Part shown: one piece after another, positions 19,477-27,140 of the stretch | Numbering within the stretch: position 1 is the first letter of the stretch | How the letters are laid out: the number at the start of each line of letters is the position of its first letter | From: Saccharomonospora azurea NA-128 | GTDB lineage: Bacteria; Actinomycetota; Actinomycetes; Mycobacteriales; Pseudonocardiaceae | DNA length: 64,000 nt | Direction: 5' to 3' | Assembly (NCBI RefSeq): GCF_000231055.2 | Contig: NZ_CM001466.1 | Location: 2,136,165-2,200,164, forward strand | The notes under the pieces: generated by a model | Databases searched by the model: none | The model's input: the letters and a program-made list of their open reading frames with translations, nothing else | Told to the model about the DNA's origin: nothing | Made by a program: the position numbers and the translations under genes

Positions 19477-20018
19477 CGTACTCCTCCCGCGAACGCCGGA
19501 GGGCATTGTCTTGAGCGTTCAGGGTTCGTGGCGACGCCGAATCTACGGTCGCGCATTCCTGCGCCACAACCCCTACGAACCCCGGCTTACACCGGTTTCC
19601 GGTGCGGCCCACTCGACAACGCCGACGCCGCCGCACCTCTAGGGGTCGGCAGAAGGCGATGAGGGGCCACCGCCGCGCGGTGAGGACACTCCTTCCTTCC
19701 GTAAAGCGACAACGACCGAAACGGGTCCGGCAAAGCCCGATATTGCACGGGCACAGGGCTCCGAAAGAGACGCAGGATCGGCCCCTGAACTGTCGAACTA
19801 TTAGCCGAGCGCGGAAGAAGTAGTTCGGACGGAGGACCTTTCCCCCTACCGAGGGCGGAGTCCGCGTCGACCGCCCGATGGTAGGGTCGGGATCCTGTCA
19901 TCGTGGTATCGGCGTCATTGATAGAAAATTGAACCGACAATGCGACTCCCTATGCAGAAGGCTTCACCGTTGACGGTGGTTCGCCGATCTCCTCCCATTT
20001 TTCCCTAGGAGTTGTTCG
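19477..20018. promoter_or_regulatory. 542-bp divergent intergenic region with TAGGG-type elements and a candidate promoter
   Basis: No convincing coding sequence. It separates the amidase operon (minus) from the unknown gene at 20019 (plus) and becomes noticeably AT-richer after 19,760. It holds CTAGGGGT at 19639-19646 (plus), GGTAGGGGGA at 19850-19841 (minus), GGTAGGGTCGG at 19880-19890 (plus) and CTAGGGA just before the 20019 ribosome-binding site (minus). CCCTACC (19844-19850) and GGTAGGG (19880-19886) form a 7-bp inverted repeat. A candidate sigma-70-type promoter for the plus-strand gene is TTGAAC (19929-19934), 16 nt, TATGCA (19951-19956). AGGAG at 20007-20011 serves the 20019 ATG. Confidence 0.4.
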
Positions 20019-20885
20019 ATGAAGTCGTCGCGCGATAACGCACGTGCGAAACCGCGTGTCTTCGGTGTCGGCGTCCGTGCGGGGCACCTCGTCGCGCACG
20101 ACCCGTTGACCGGAAGAACCCATCATCGGGGCGCGTTGACCACGGTGGGGCGTGCCAGACTCCGCGCGAGTGACCTCATCGCGGATCGCTACGCCTCTCC
20201 CCAGGAACTGGGTGGCTCCACGACCGTCGGCATCCGCTGGTCTCCGGTCGTGCGGCCGCATCACGTCGCGGACGTCTCCTCCACCGAATCGCCGCACCGC
20301 AGAGTCGCCCGGGCACTCGCCTGCACCGGTCTGCTCACCGTCGACATCGTCGAGGTGGAGCCCTTGCACCACACGGACCTCGCCGTGATCGCCGAGCATC
20401 TGACGGACGACGGTTGCACGGTGAGCCTCACCACCGGCCCCGAACGGTTGCGAGACCGCGCCGACGACCTCGCCGAGTGCGTGGATGCTCTGCGCGTCTG
20501 CATGGACGACTGGGCGGACCCGCACACGCGCGGCCACATCGCCGGGGGCCGGACCGAACAGGCGCTGCTCGCCGACATCCGCGCCGCCGTCGACACCGGC
20601 CTTCCCACCCAGCTCTACACCCGGCGGGTGCCGCCTCCGCCGGGCGATGAGTCGACCTGGTGGCTGGTCGACGTCGCCCTGTCGACCGGCGTGGAAGGGA
20701 TCACCTTCGCCCGGGAGGCTCCGCACGACGACACGTTGAGCTTCCTCCGCATCACCGACCGGGACGTCGAGACGCCGACCTGCGGATCACTCGCCCCGCT
20801 CGACATCGTCCTCGACACCGTGTCGGCACAGGACGCCGAGGACGTGCCGAGCAGAACCAGGCACGACAAGGCGCGTCCCGGCTGA
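20019..20885 (+). CDS. Unknown protein; possible radical-SAM-fold relative lacking the [4Fe-4S] cysteines
   Basis: 288 aa, no membrane segment. AGGAG 7 nt before the ATG and typical codon use support a real gene. I recognise no annotated family. The middle of the protein nevertheless runs like the first half of a radical-SAM barrel. IRWSPVVRPHHVADV (72-86) sits where a CxxxCxxC cluster loop would be, with Ser75, Arg79 and His82 at the three Cys positions. DIVEVEPLHHTDL (109-121) parallels the GGEPLLHPDL strand. VSLTTG (135-140), LRVCMDDWADPHT (158-170) and a DIRAAVDTGLPTQLYT-type strand follow in the expected order and spacing. If this is right, the cluster has been lost and the protein is a non-catalytic or repurposed member. 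It lies between the amidase operon and a LAL regulator, so a role in the nearby pathway is possible. Its stop is 18 bp from the convergent regulator stop. Confidence 0.5.
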   Translation: MKSSRDNARAKPRVFGVGVRAGHLVAHDPLTGRTHHRGALTTVGRARLRASDLIADRYASPQELGGSTTVGIRWSPVVRPHHVADVSSTESPHRRVARALACTGLLTVDIVEVEPLHHTDLAVIAEHLTDDGCTVSLTTGPERLRDRADDLAECVDALRVCMDDWADPHTRGHIAGGRTEQALLADIRAAVDTGLPTQLYTRRVPPPPGDESTWWLVDVALSTGVEGITFAREAPHDDTLSFLRITDRDVETPTCGSLAPLDIVLDTVSAQDAEDVPSRTRHDKARPG

Positions 20886-20903
20886 CTTCGGTCCACAGTG
20901 CTC

Positions 20904-23678
20904 TCAGGCCGTGTCGGCGATGTCCACCGGCATCACCACGGGCAGGTCGGTCCGCCGCTTGATGTTCAGCTTGCGGTACACCCGTGTGAGGTGTTGTTCC
21001 ACCGTGCTCACGGTGATGTGGAGCCGCCTGCCGATCTCCCGGTTGGTCCGCCCCAACGCCGCGAGGGTCGCCACCCGCTTCTCGGCCTCGCTGAGCAGCG
21101 CCATGTTCTCGGGTTCCTCCCGCGTCGGTGTCGCGGACATCAACGGGTCCCGGTTCGTCGACAATCTGTCGTACAGCCACGTGGCCTCACAACGCTTGGC
21201 CAGTTGAAGGGCACGACGCCGGATCAGCCGCGCTCGTTCGAGCTCACCGAAGATCTGCCAGACCTGTTCGAGTTCGGCGAACGTGCGGGCCAACTGATAC
21301 CGGTCGCCGCCCTCCTGCAGAAGGTCCGCGGCCTCCCCGAGCATCGCCAATCGCTGTTTGACGTCGCTCAGCGACGCCAGAATGCCCAGCGAAATCCCCC
21401 GGGCTCGGGCCAGGCCGCTTCCGATCAGCACGAGTTGCGCGTCGATCAGCTCGCGCGCCCGGTCGGTCCTCCCGATGCGCGCGAGCGCCTGCGCCATGTC
21501 GCCTCGCCAGGCCACCGTGGCCGGGTCGTCGAGGTTCCATTTCACCGCGAGATCACCGACGGCCTGGAAGTCGACGAGGGCGGCATGCGGCCGGTCGGTG
21601 GCGAGATAGAAGTGCCCCCGCGCAGTCAGGTACCTCAGCTGGTACCGGGTGTTCACCATGGCGGGCGGCACCGCGCGGTCGATGTGCTGGGCGGCCTCGT
21701 CGAGCTTGCCCATCATGGTCGTCGCCTGCACCAGGTGCGACAGCGGCGAGCCGATGACGACGCCCCAGCTCTGCACCGACAGGAGGGACAACGCCGTGCG
21801 CGCATACCGCTCGGCATCGGCGAGATCCCCGAGGCGGAGACTGATCGCCGCGCGGCAGTCCAGCAGCACGGCCCGCCACGTCGTGGCGCGGTACCGTTCC
21901 GCCTTCCTCAACAACTCGTCGCACCAGTACTTCGCGCGCTCCGTCTTCTCCGCCACGAGCAGTTCGTGCAACGCGCAGGCCACGGCCGCCACCGGCGTCT
22001 CCAGAACGCGCGCGCCCTGCAGGATCCGCTCCGCGCCTTCGAGCGCGGCAGCGGTGCCGGGAGCGCGTCCGCCTCGCATGTCGGTGCCCGAAGTACGGGG
22101 CGTTCGCCCCAGCGGGGGCGGGGTCAGCACACCGGCGCGGTCCTTCCGGGCCATGACCTCGGGAGAGCACCAGGTCACCCACTTCTGAGTGAGTTCCCGC
22201 TCGTACGCGTCGACCTGCCCGGTGTCGTCGGCCCGGCCCCCCACGCAGTCCAGTGCCTGGGCGGCTTCGAGCTCACGACCGTGCCACACCAACGAACGCA
22301 CCAGCCGCATCGCCTCTCGATCGCCCAGCAGCCCCTTATCCAGGGCCGCCTGCAACGGGCCGTGATGCCGGCTGGCCGCCGCCGGATTGATCAACCACTG
22401 CACCCAGGCGAGCCGCGAGGTCAGCGCCGCACGCTGGCGTTCGTCACCGCACGCTTGACTCGCGAACTCCAGGTACCGCACCGCCTCCTCGACGTCTCCC
22501 AGAGCGAGAACCTGCTCGGCGTACACCACGGCATGGTCGGCAGCCGCCTGCAACACGTCGACCGCCCACGGTTCCTCCGCCTCACCCGCGGCGAGCAGGT
22601 ACCCGACGATGTCCGACGGTGCCGCCCCGTCCTGGTGCAGAAGCTCCGCCGCACGGAGGTTGAGTGCCGCCCGCTCCTCGGCCGACAACTCGTCCAGCAC
22701 GATCTTGCGGGTACCGGCGTGCCGGAACCGGTAACCATCGGTGAGACCGGCGACCTCGAGCGCCCGCAGGGTGCCGCTCACCTTGGACGAGCGGAGATCG
22801 AGGAAGCGAGCCAGCAGGCTGGGGGTCACGAACTCGCTGAGCACCGCCAGGGCACGTGCCGTGTCGACGAGATGAGAACCCCCTCGATGCAGGCACGCGA
22901 GCACCGCACGGGCGAAGGAGTCACCGGCCTGGGGATTTCCGACCCCGGACGCCGCAGCACCGGCGTTCGCCGCGATGTCGTCGAGGATTCCATGCAGCAG
23001 CAACGGGTTTCCGCCGGTCAGGTCGTGGCACCACGGTGCGAGGCGGGCTGCGTCGGCGGGAGAGGTGCGTTGCGAGAGGAACTGCTCGACACCGGAGAGG
23101 CTCAACGGTGCCACGGCGAAGCACCGGGTGTGGGGCTCCCGCAGCGGCTGCGGAACCAGGCGCGACGGTTCGTCGACTCGCCGACTGAGCAGCAGCATGA
23201 TCGGCGACGACGCGATCCGGTGCTGCAGGTACGTCAACACGCGTACCGATGCGCTGTCGGTGAACTGATGATCGTCCACTGTGATCACGAGCGGCCGTGT
23301 CCTGGACAGGTCGAGCAGTCGCACACAGATCTCTCGCGCGAGGCGTTCCTCGTCCCGGTCGGCGGAGCTCGGGTCCGAGTCGAAGCGATTCGACTCGGAG
23401 AGGGAGGCCAGTACGGCAGACGTCTCAGGGATTGCCGGAACACCGAGGAACAGCTGCTCGATGACACCGAAACGAAGTGTCCGTTCGTTCGGGGCACCGG
23501 ACGAACGCAGCAACGAAGCCCCGGCCTGGCGCGCACACTCCTCGAATTGCCGAAGCACGGCGGTCTTACCGCTCGCAATTCCACCGGAGAGAACTGCGAC
23601 CCTCCCGTTCCCTTGGGCGGAATCCTCCAGGAGGGTGGTCAGCTCCGCTAGAATCGCATGACGTTCTACCAATACCAC
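20904..23678 (-). CDS. Large LuxR-family (LAL) transcriptional regulator
   Basis: 924-aa ATP-binding regulator typical of macrolide gene clusters. Walker A is GGIASGKT (about 32-39) and the Walker B strand is PLVITVDDHQF near residue 130. A long helical, TPR-like sensor region occupies the middle. The C-terminal LuxR HTH covers roughly residues 865-905 (LSEAEKRVATLAALGRTNREIG and STVEQHLTRVYRKL). A GTG at 23678 is chosen over a TTG five codons upstream because GGAGG lies 8 nt before it; this gives MVLVERHAIL, the usual beginning of the family. It probably activates the adjacent thioesterase/ligase genes and perhaps the polyketide synthase. Paired TAGGGG repeats nearby are candidate targets. 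Confidence 0.9.
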   Translation of the reverse strand: MVLVERHAILAELTTLLEDSAQGNGRVAVLSGGIASGKTAVLRQFEECARQAGASLLRSSGAPNERTLRFGVIEQLFLGVPAIPETSAVLASLSESNRFDSDPSSADRDEERLAREICVRLLDLSRTRPLVITVDDHQFTDSASVRVLTYLQHRIASSPIMLLLSRRVDEPSRLVPQPLREPHTRCFAVAPLSLSGVEQFLSQRTSPADAARLAPWCHDLTGGNPLLLHGILDDIAANAGAAASGVGNPQAGDSFARAVLACLHRGGSHLVDTARALAVLSEFVTPSLLARFLDLRSSKVSGTLRALEVAGLTDGYRFRHAGTRKIVLDELSAEERAALNLRAAELLHQDGAAPSDIVGYLLAAGEAEEPWAVDVLQAAADHAVVYAEQVLALGDVEEAVRYLEFASQACGDERQRAALTSRLAWVQWLINPAAASRHHGPLQAALDKGLLGDREAMRLVRSLVWHGRELEAAQALDCVGGRADDTGQVDAYERELTQKWVTWCSPEVMARKDRAGVLTPPPLGRTPRTSGTDMRGGRAPGTAAALEGAERILQGARVLETPVAAVACALHELLVAEKTERAKYWCDELLRKAERYRATTWRAVLLDCRAAISLRLGDLADAERYARTALSLLSVQSWGVVIGSPLSHLVQATTMMGKLDEAAQHIDRAVPPAMVNTRYQLRYLTARGHFYLATDRPHAALVDFQAVGDLAVKWNLDDPATVAWRGDMAQALARIGRTDRARELIDAQLVLIGSGLARARGISLGILASLSDVKQRLAMLGEAADLLQEGGDRYQLARTFAELEQVWQIFGELERARLIRRRALQLAKRCEATWLYDRLSTNRDPLMSATPTREEPENMALLSEAEKRVATLAALGRTNREIGRRLHITVSTVEQHLTRVYRKLNIKRRTDLPVVMPVDIADTA

Positions 23679-23959
23679 GCAGTCATCCTCCAAGAAGAGA
23701 CCTCAGGCCAATCTCTTTTCTCCCGAGGCTGCACGTACCCCCAGATCGCCCAAACGGGTGATCTTTGCAAACTTATGAGCTCAGCTGCCACGGACAGTAG
23801 CTCTTCCGGCGGTCAAGCTACCACGGTCCCCACCAATCCAGTGAGTTCATTGCCACGTCAACAACCACAACTACACCCAACGCAGCAACGAGTAATCAGC
23901 CATCAGGCGGACGGCGGGAACACCGGGGCAGCCCCGACGGAACGGGGGTTTCCGCGACA

Positions 23960-23979
23960 ATAGGGGTCGCCTAGGGGTC
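23960..23979 (+). promoter_or_regulatory. Tandem TAGGGGTCGC repeat, one helical turn apart
   Basis: TAGGGGTCGC occurs twice (23961-23970 and 23972-23981) with an 11-bp period, so both copies face the same side of the helix. A related pair with the same period precedes the acyl-CoA ligase gene (25329-25346). This is the geometry of an operator for a dimeric activator. The neighbouring LAL regulator is the obvious candidate, but nothing in the sequence proves binding. Confidence 0.45.
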
Positions 23980-24282
23980 GCTTCCGCCCACACGGGACAA
24001 ACTGCGCAATGCAAATCGTTGTTACGTCAATAATTGAATCCGAGCAGGTCACCGCCCACGCGATCGCGACCTGCCACCGTTCGGGGGACGACACGACCAC
24101 ACACGATGCCCACTCTTCGGGATTCGCGGACGTGGCTCGCACCGGCGACCAACCCGGTGCGAGCACGACTTGCGGCAAACGAGTTGCGCCCAACCTTCGG
24201 GTCGTGTGCCTTAATGCACCTTCAAGAGATTAAAACTGTCGTTGACACGTCCCGCAGGCGCTGCGACTCGCGGCTGATTACG

Positions 24283-24309
24283 AAAAGAGCTCTGCGAGGC
24301 AACTCCTCG
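24283..24309 (-). terminator. Candidate terminator after the thioesterase gene
   Basis: On the minus strand CGAGG-AGTTG-CCTCG (24309-24295) is followed by CAGAGCTCTTTTCG, a short stem with a four-U run. It is weak but correctly placed about 25 bp past the thioesterase stop. Confidence 0.3.
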
Positions 24310-24331
24310 GTGAACCCGGCATGACTTTTCC

Positions 24332-25096
24332 TTACCGCCGGGCGGTCGGTGTTTCGGCCATCTTCTCGACAATCGTCGCGATCACACTCGACGCCTGCTC
24401 GATCAGGTAGAAGTGCCCTCCGGGATACGTCCGGAGTTCGAATTCTCCCGTGGTGTGGCGTTTCCACGCCTGGGCCTCGTCGATACTGGCCTTCGGGTCG
24501 CTGTCGCCCACCAATGCGTAAATCGGGCACGACAACGGCGGCCCGGGCTGACACCGATACGTTTCCACCGCCTTGTAGTCGGCGCGGATCGCGGGCAATA
24601 CCGTGCGGAGCAACTCCTCGTCCTGGAGCACCTGTGCTTCGGACCCGCCAAGCGCACCGATCTCCCGAATCAGGCCGGCGTCATCCTCCAGGTGCACCCA
24701 TTCCTCGCGGTCACGCGACGGCGCACGCCGTCCCGACGCGAACACGGCCGAGGCCACGATCCCACGCTGCTCCAGCCGGAGAGCGACCTCGAAGGCGAGC
24801 GTGGCCCCCATGCTGTGGCCGAAGAAGGCGAGCGGCTTGTCCGTCCACGGCAGCAAAGCTGCCGCGACGGCGTCCGCGAGCTCGGCGATGCTGTCCAGGC
24901 ATCGTTCCGTACGGCGGTCCTGCCTGCCGGGGTACTGCACCGCCAGCACCTCGAGGCCGGGAGACAGCGCCCTCGAGACCGGAAAGTAGAAGCTGGCCGA
25001 ACCTCCGGCATGCGGGAGGCAGACCAATCTCGTGTCGGCTTCCGGGGCGGGATGAAAGCGGCGGATCCACAAGTCGTTGTCGTCGTGCGCGGTCAC
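24332..25096 (-). CDS. Type II thioesterase (editing thioesterase)
   Basis: 254-aa alpha/beta hydrolase of the RifR/TEII family, which removes stalled or wrong acyl groups from carrier proteins of polyketide or peptide synthetases. Motifs: LVCLPHAGGSASFYFP oxyanion region near residue 23, nucleophile elbow FFGHSMGATLAFEV (Ser near 96), GDSDPKAS with the Asp, and YPGGHFYL with the catalytic His near the C-terminus. The GTG at 25096 follows GAAGGGA and gives the usual family length; longer starts are unlikely. It is divergent from the ligase gene across a 310-bp regulatory region and lies beside a LAL regulator. Such enzymes are nearly always pathway-specific, which supports a biosynthetic role for this island. 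Confidence 0.9.
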   Translation of the reverse strand: MTAHDDNDLWIRRFHPAPEADTRLVCLPHAGGSASFYFPVSRALSPGLEVLAVQYPGRQDRRTERCLDSIAELADAVAAALLPWTDKPLAFFGHSMGATLAFEVALRLEQRGIVASAVFASGRRAPSRDREEWVHLEDDAGLIREIGALGGSEAQVLQDEELLRTVLPAIRADYKAVETYRCQPGPPLSCPIYALVGDSDPKASIDEAQAWKRHTTGEFELRTYPGGHFYLIEQASSVIATIVEKMAETPTARR

Positions 25097-25406
25097 GTCG
25101 TTCCCTTCACGTCGCTGTCGAACGGTGCCGACCCTGCTGGCGACCAGGGCGGACGGCAACCCCTGGGGACGCTTCGTCGCACTCGACCAGGTCGCGTGGC
25201 ACGGTCTTGTCGCGGCTGAAACGTCGGGCCATCATAGTGGTCGCTTTCGTGATCGACCTTCAGTCGAACGGAATCGCCACCTTCTCACGGCTCCGTCGGC
25301 CACCATCCACAATGGTGTCGGCGTCGAGTAAGGGACGACTAGGGGTGTCGCTGCGGCGGAGTCCGCTCATAGTCTCGTCTGGCCTGGAGAAGGAAGGACG
25401 ATTCCG
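25097..25406. promoter_or_regulatory. 310-bp divergent regulatory region between thioesterase and ligase genes
   Basis: No gene is seen. Near its right end are two TAGGGG-type half-sites with an 11-bp period: TAAGGGAC (25329-25336) and CTAGGGGT (25339-25346), about 60 bp before the ligase ATG. The ligase ribosome-binding site is GAGAAGGAAGGA at 25388-25399. The position just upstream of the expected -35 region is what a transcriptional activator would use. Confidence 0.45.
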
Positions 25407-26822
25407 ATGTCCCCCAAGCTCTTCGCCAAGGATTCGGTACAGACCCTCGCAGAGTTCGAACAGCAGGCTCTGTGCGTGGCCGACGTCCTGCGCGAGCAGG
25501 GAATCCAAGCCGGATCGCGGGTGCTGTTCAAGGCGAGCAACTCCGCCGCCTACGTCAGCACGCTCCTCGCTCTGATGCACGTGGGTGCATCGATCGTCCT
25601 GCTGGACTATCAGGAGAACGCCGAGCAGACCACCGCGATCGCTCGTCGAGCCAGCGCGAAGTTCGTACTCGTCTCCGACGACGCCCCCATCGCAGAAGAC
25701 GAAACACCGGTCTTCCTCTATGAACTCCTCGTGGCGGCTGGTGGTCGCCGGCCGAGCGACGAGCGGCTCTGCTTCGACACGTGGTGCGAACTCCCCGACG
25801 GGCTCATCATGTGGTCGTCCGGCTCGACCGGAACACCGAAAGGCGTGGTGAAGAACGGCGGCAACTTCCTGCGCAACCTGGAGCGCAACGCCAAGCAGGT
25901 CGGCCACACGGCGAGCGACGCGCTGCTCCCGCTGCTGCCGTTCTCCCACCAGTACGGGCTCTCGATGGTGCTGATCGCCTGGCTCGTGCGGTGCTCGCTC
26001 ATCATCGCGCCGTACCGCAGGGTCGACCACGCCCTGCACATGGGACTCCAATGTGGAGCTACGGTGATCGACGCGACCCCGGCGACCTACCGCAGCATCC
26101 ACAACATCGTCCGCAAGCGGACCGGACTCCGGGAGCGACTGCGCTCGGTCCGGATGTTCTGCGTCGGCGCGGCACCGCTCGACCAGCCGCTGTCCGACAC
26201 CTACGTCGAGATGTTCGGGCTCCCCCTGCTGGACAGCTACGGCAGTACCGAACTCGGCAACGTCGCTTTCGCCACCCTCGACAACCCGGTCGGCTGCGGG
26301 AACGTCATGGAGGGGCTCGACCTGCGCATCGTCGGCGAGGACGGCGACCCGAACAACCCGTTGCCTCCCAACGAACTCGGCGAGATCGTCGTACTCTGTC
26401 CCGACATGATGGAGGGCATCCTCGACGAGAACGGCGAGCTCGACGTCGCCGACCGTGGCTGGTACCACACGAACGACCTGGGGTACCTGACCGAGGACGG
26501 CAATCTCTTCGTCTCGGGCCGCAAGTACGCGGTGAACCGCAAGGGGTACACCCTCTACCCCGAGCTTCTCGAACGGAAGGTCGCCGCCGCGGGGTGTTCG
26601 GCCCGGATCGTGGCGCTGCCCGACGAGCGGCAGGGAAGCCAGTTGATCTTCTTCGTGGAAGACGACCTGGGACGCGACGCCCGGTACTGGCGCGACGTGA
26701 TCGACGGCGTCCTGCCGGTGTACGAGCAGCCGAACCGAGTGGAAGTCCTCGCGAACTTCCCCTTGAACCGCAACGGCAAGCCCGACAAGAAGGCGTTGGA
26801 GAAGCTCGCCACCCAGCAGTGA
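25407..26822 (+). CDS. Acyl-CoA ligase / acyl-adenylating enzyme (candidate 4-guanidinobutyrate--CoA ligase)
   Basis: 471-aa ANL-superfamily ligase. Motifs in order: WSSGSTGTPKGVVKNGG P-loop (about 132-148), PFSHQYGLSM, DSYGSTELGN (A5), DRGWYHTNDLGYL (A7), GRKYAVNRKGY hinge (A8) and FPLNRNGKPDKKAL with the catalytic C-terminal Lys (A10). It is shorter than typical 500-550-aa ligases, mainly at the N-terminus. Its place in a LAL/thioesterase island, plus the monooxygenase and amidase genes 6-8 kb away, suggests that it activates 4-guanidinobutyrate (or 4-aminobutyrate/5-aminovalerate) as a polyketide starter, as the ligases of azalomycin/ECO-02301-type pathways do. The fold is certain; the substrate is inferred from context. 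Confidence 0.78.
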   Translation: MSPKLFAKDSVQTLAEFEQQALCVADVLREQGIQAGSRVLFKASNSAAYVSTLLALMHVGASIVLLDYQENAEQTTAIARRASAKFVLVSDDAPIAEDETPVFLYELLVAAGGRRPSDERLCFDTWCELPDGLIMWSSGSTGTPKGVVKNGGNFLRNLERNAKQVGHTASDALLPLLPFSHQYGLSMVLIAWLVRCSLIIAPYRRVDHALHMGLQCGATVIDATPATYRSIHNIVRKRTGLRERLRSVRMFCVGAAPLDQPLSDTYVEMFGLPLLDSYGSTELGNVAFATLDNPVGCGNVMEGLDLRIVGEDGDPNNPLPPNELGEIVVLCPDMMEGILDENGELDVADRGWYHTNDLGYLTEDGNLFVSGRKYAVNRKGYTLYPELLERKVAAAGCSARIVALPDERQGSQLIFFVEDDLGRDARYWRDVIDGVLPVYEQPNRVEVLANFPLNRNGKPDKKALEKLATQQ

Positions 26823-26920
26823 GCCCGACGCGCAGGGTACGGACGACAGTATGGACGACACTGCGACCCGGTGCCCGGCGGCGCAAACGATGCCGCGCAC
26901 CGGGTCGATAACGGCACACG

Positions 26921-26952
26921 AAAAAAGGGCCATCCCTACCGGGGTGGCCCTT
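26921..26952 (-). terminator. Strong intrinsic terminator for tRNA-Ala transcript
   Basis: On the minus strand, GGGCCACCCC-GGTA-GGGATGGCCC forms a 10-bp stem with a 4-nt loop (one G-T pair), extended by two A-T pairs and followed by a run of six T (26926-26921). It ends transcripts coming from tRNA-Ala and is a near-perfect rho-independent terminator. On the plus strand the same hairpin lies ~100 bp after the ligase stop and could also act there. Confidence 0.75.
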
Positions 26953-27010
26953 CGTCATCTCTGGCACGGCATCCGAGTTCTGCTCTCACAGGTGCTCGGC
27001 GCCTCTCAAG

Positions 27011-27083
27011 TGGAGCTGAGGGGAATCGAACCCCTGACCTTCTCGATGCGAACGAGACGCGCTACCAACTGCGCTACAGCCCC
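27011..27083 (-). tRNA. tRNA-Ala(CGC)
   Basis: 73-nt cloverleaf. The acceptor GGGGCTG pairs with CAGCTCC (one G-T), the D-arm is GCGC-AGTTGGTA-GCGC, and the anticodon stem TCTCG/CGAGA holds the loop TTCGCAT (anticodon CGC). The T-arm is AGGGG-TTCGATT-CCCCT, with discriminator A. CCA is not encoded. It sits at the junction between the accessory island (17-26.8 kb) and the conserved sepX-rimJ-moeA-galU block. tRNA genes are common insertion points, but I see no duplicated 3' end or integrase here. Confidence 0.96.
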
Positions 27084-27140
27084 TTTTCACTTGCTCGATG
27101 AGCATAGCAAGCCTGCCACCCCCATCGAACAAGGGGGTCC

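Larger units (their letters stand above)
23679..24331. other. 653-bp AT-richer intergenic region upstream of the LAL regulator
   Basis: No convincing gene: the short open frames here lack ribosome-binding sites and recognisable sequence. It holds the LAL regulator's leader (GGAGG at 23691-23687 on the minus strand), the tandem TAGGGGT repeat at 23960-23979, and a small hairpin with a short U-run behind the thioesterase gene (24283-24309). The composition is clearly more AT-rich than in flanking genes (for example 24010-24050 and 24225-24240), as expected of a regulatory region or recently acquired DNA. Confidence 0.5.

Noticed and set aside
23658-23963. A 101-codon plus-strand open frame starting inside the LAL gene
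   Set aside because: Overlaps the regulator's start, lacks a ribosome-binding site, and its Ser/Gln/Thr-rich product resembles no protein I know.
24009-24233. A 74-codon plus-strand open frame in the AT-rich gap
   Set aside because: No ribosome-binding site and no recognisable sequence; AT-rich composition favours a regulatory region.
27011-27083. tRNA-Ala as an att site of an integrated element
   Set aside because: No integrase, no second copy of the tRNA 3' end near 17 kb, and no mobile-element genes in the island.
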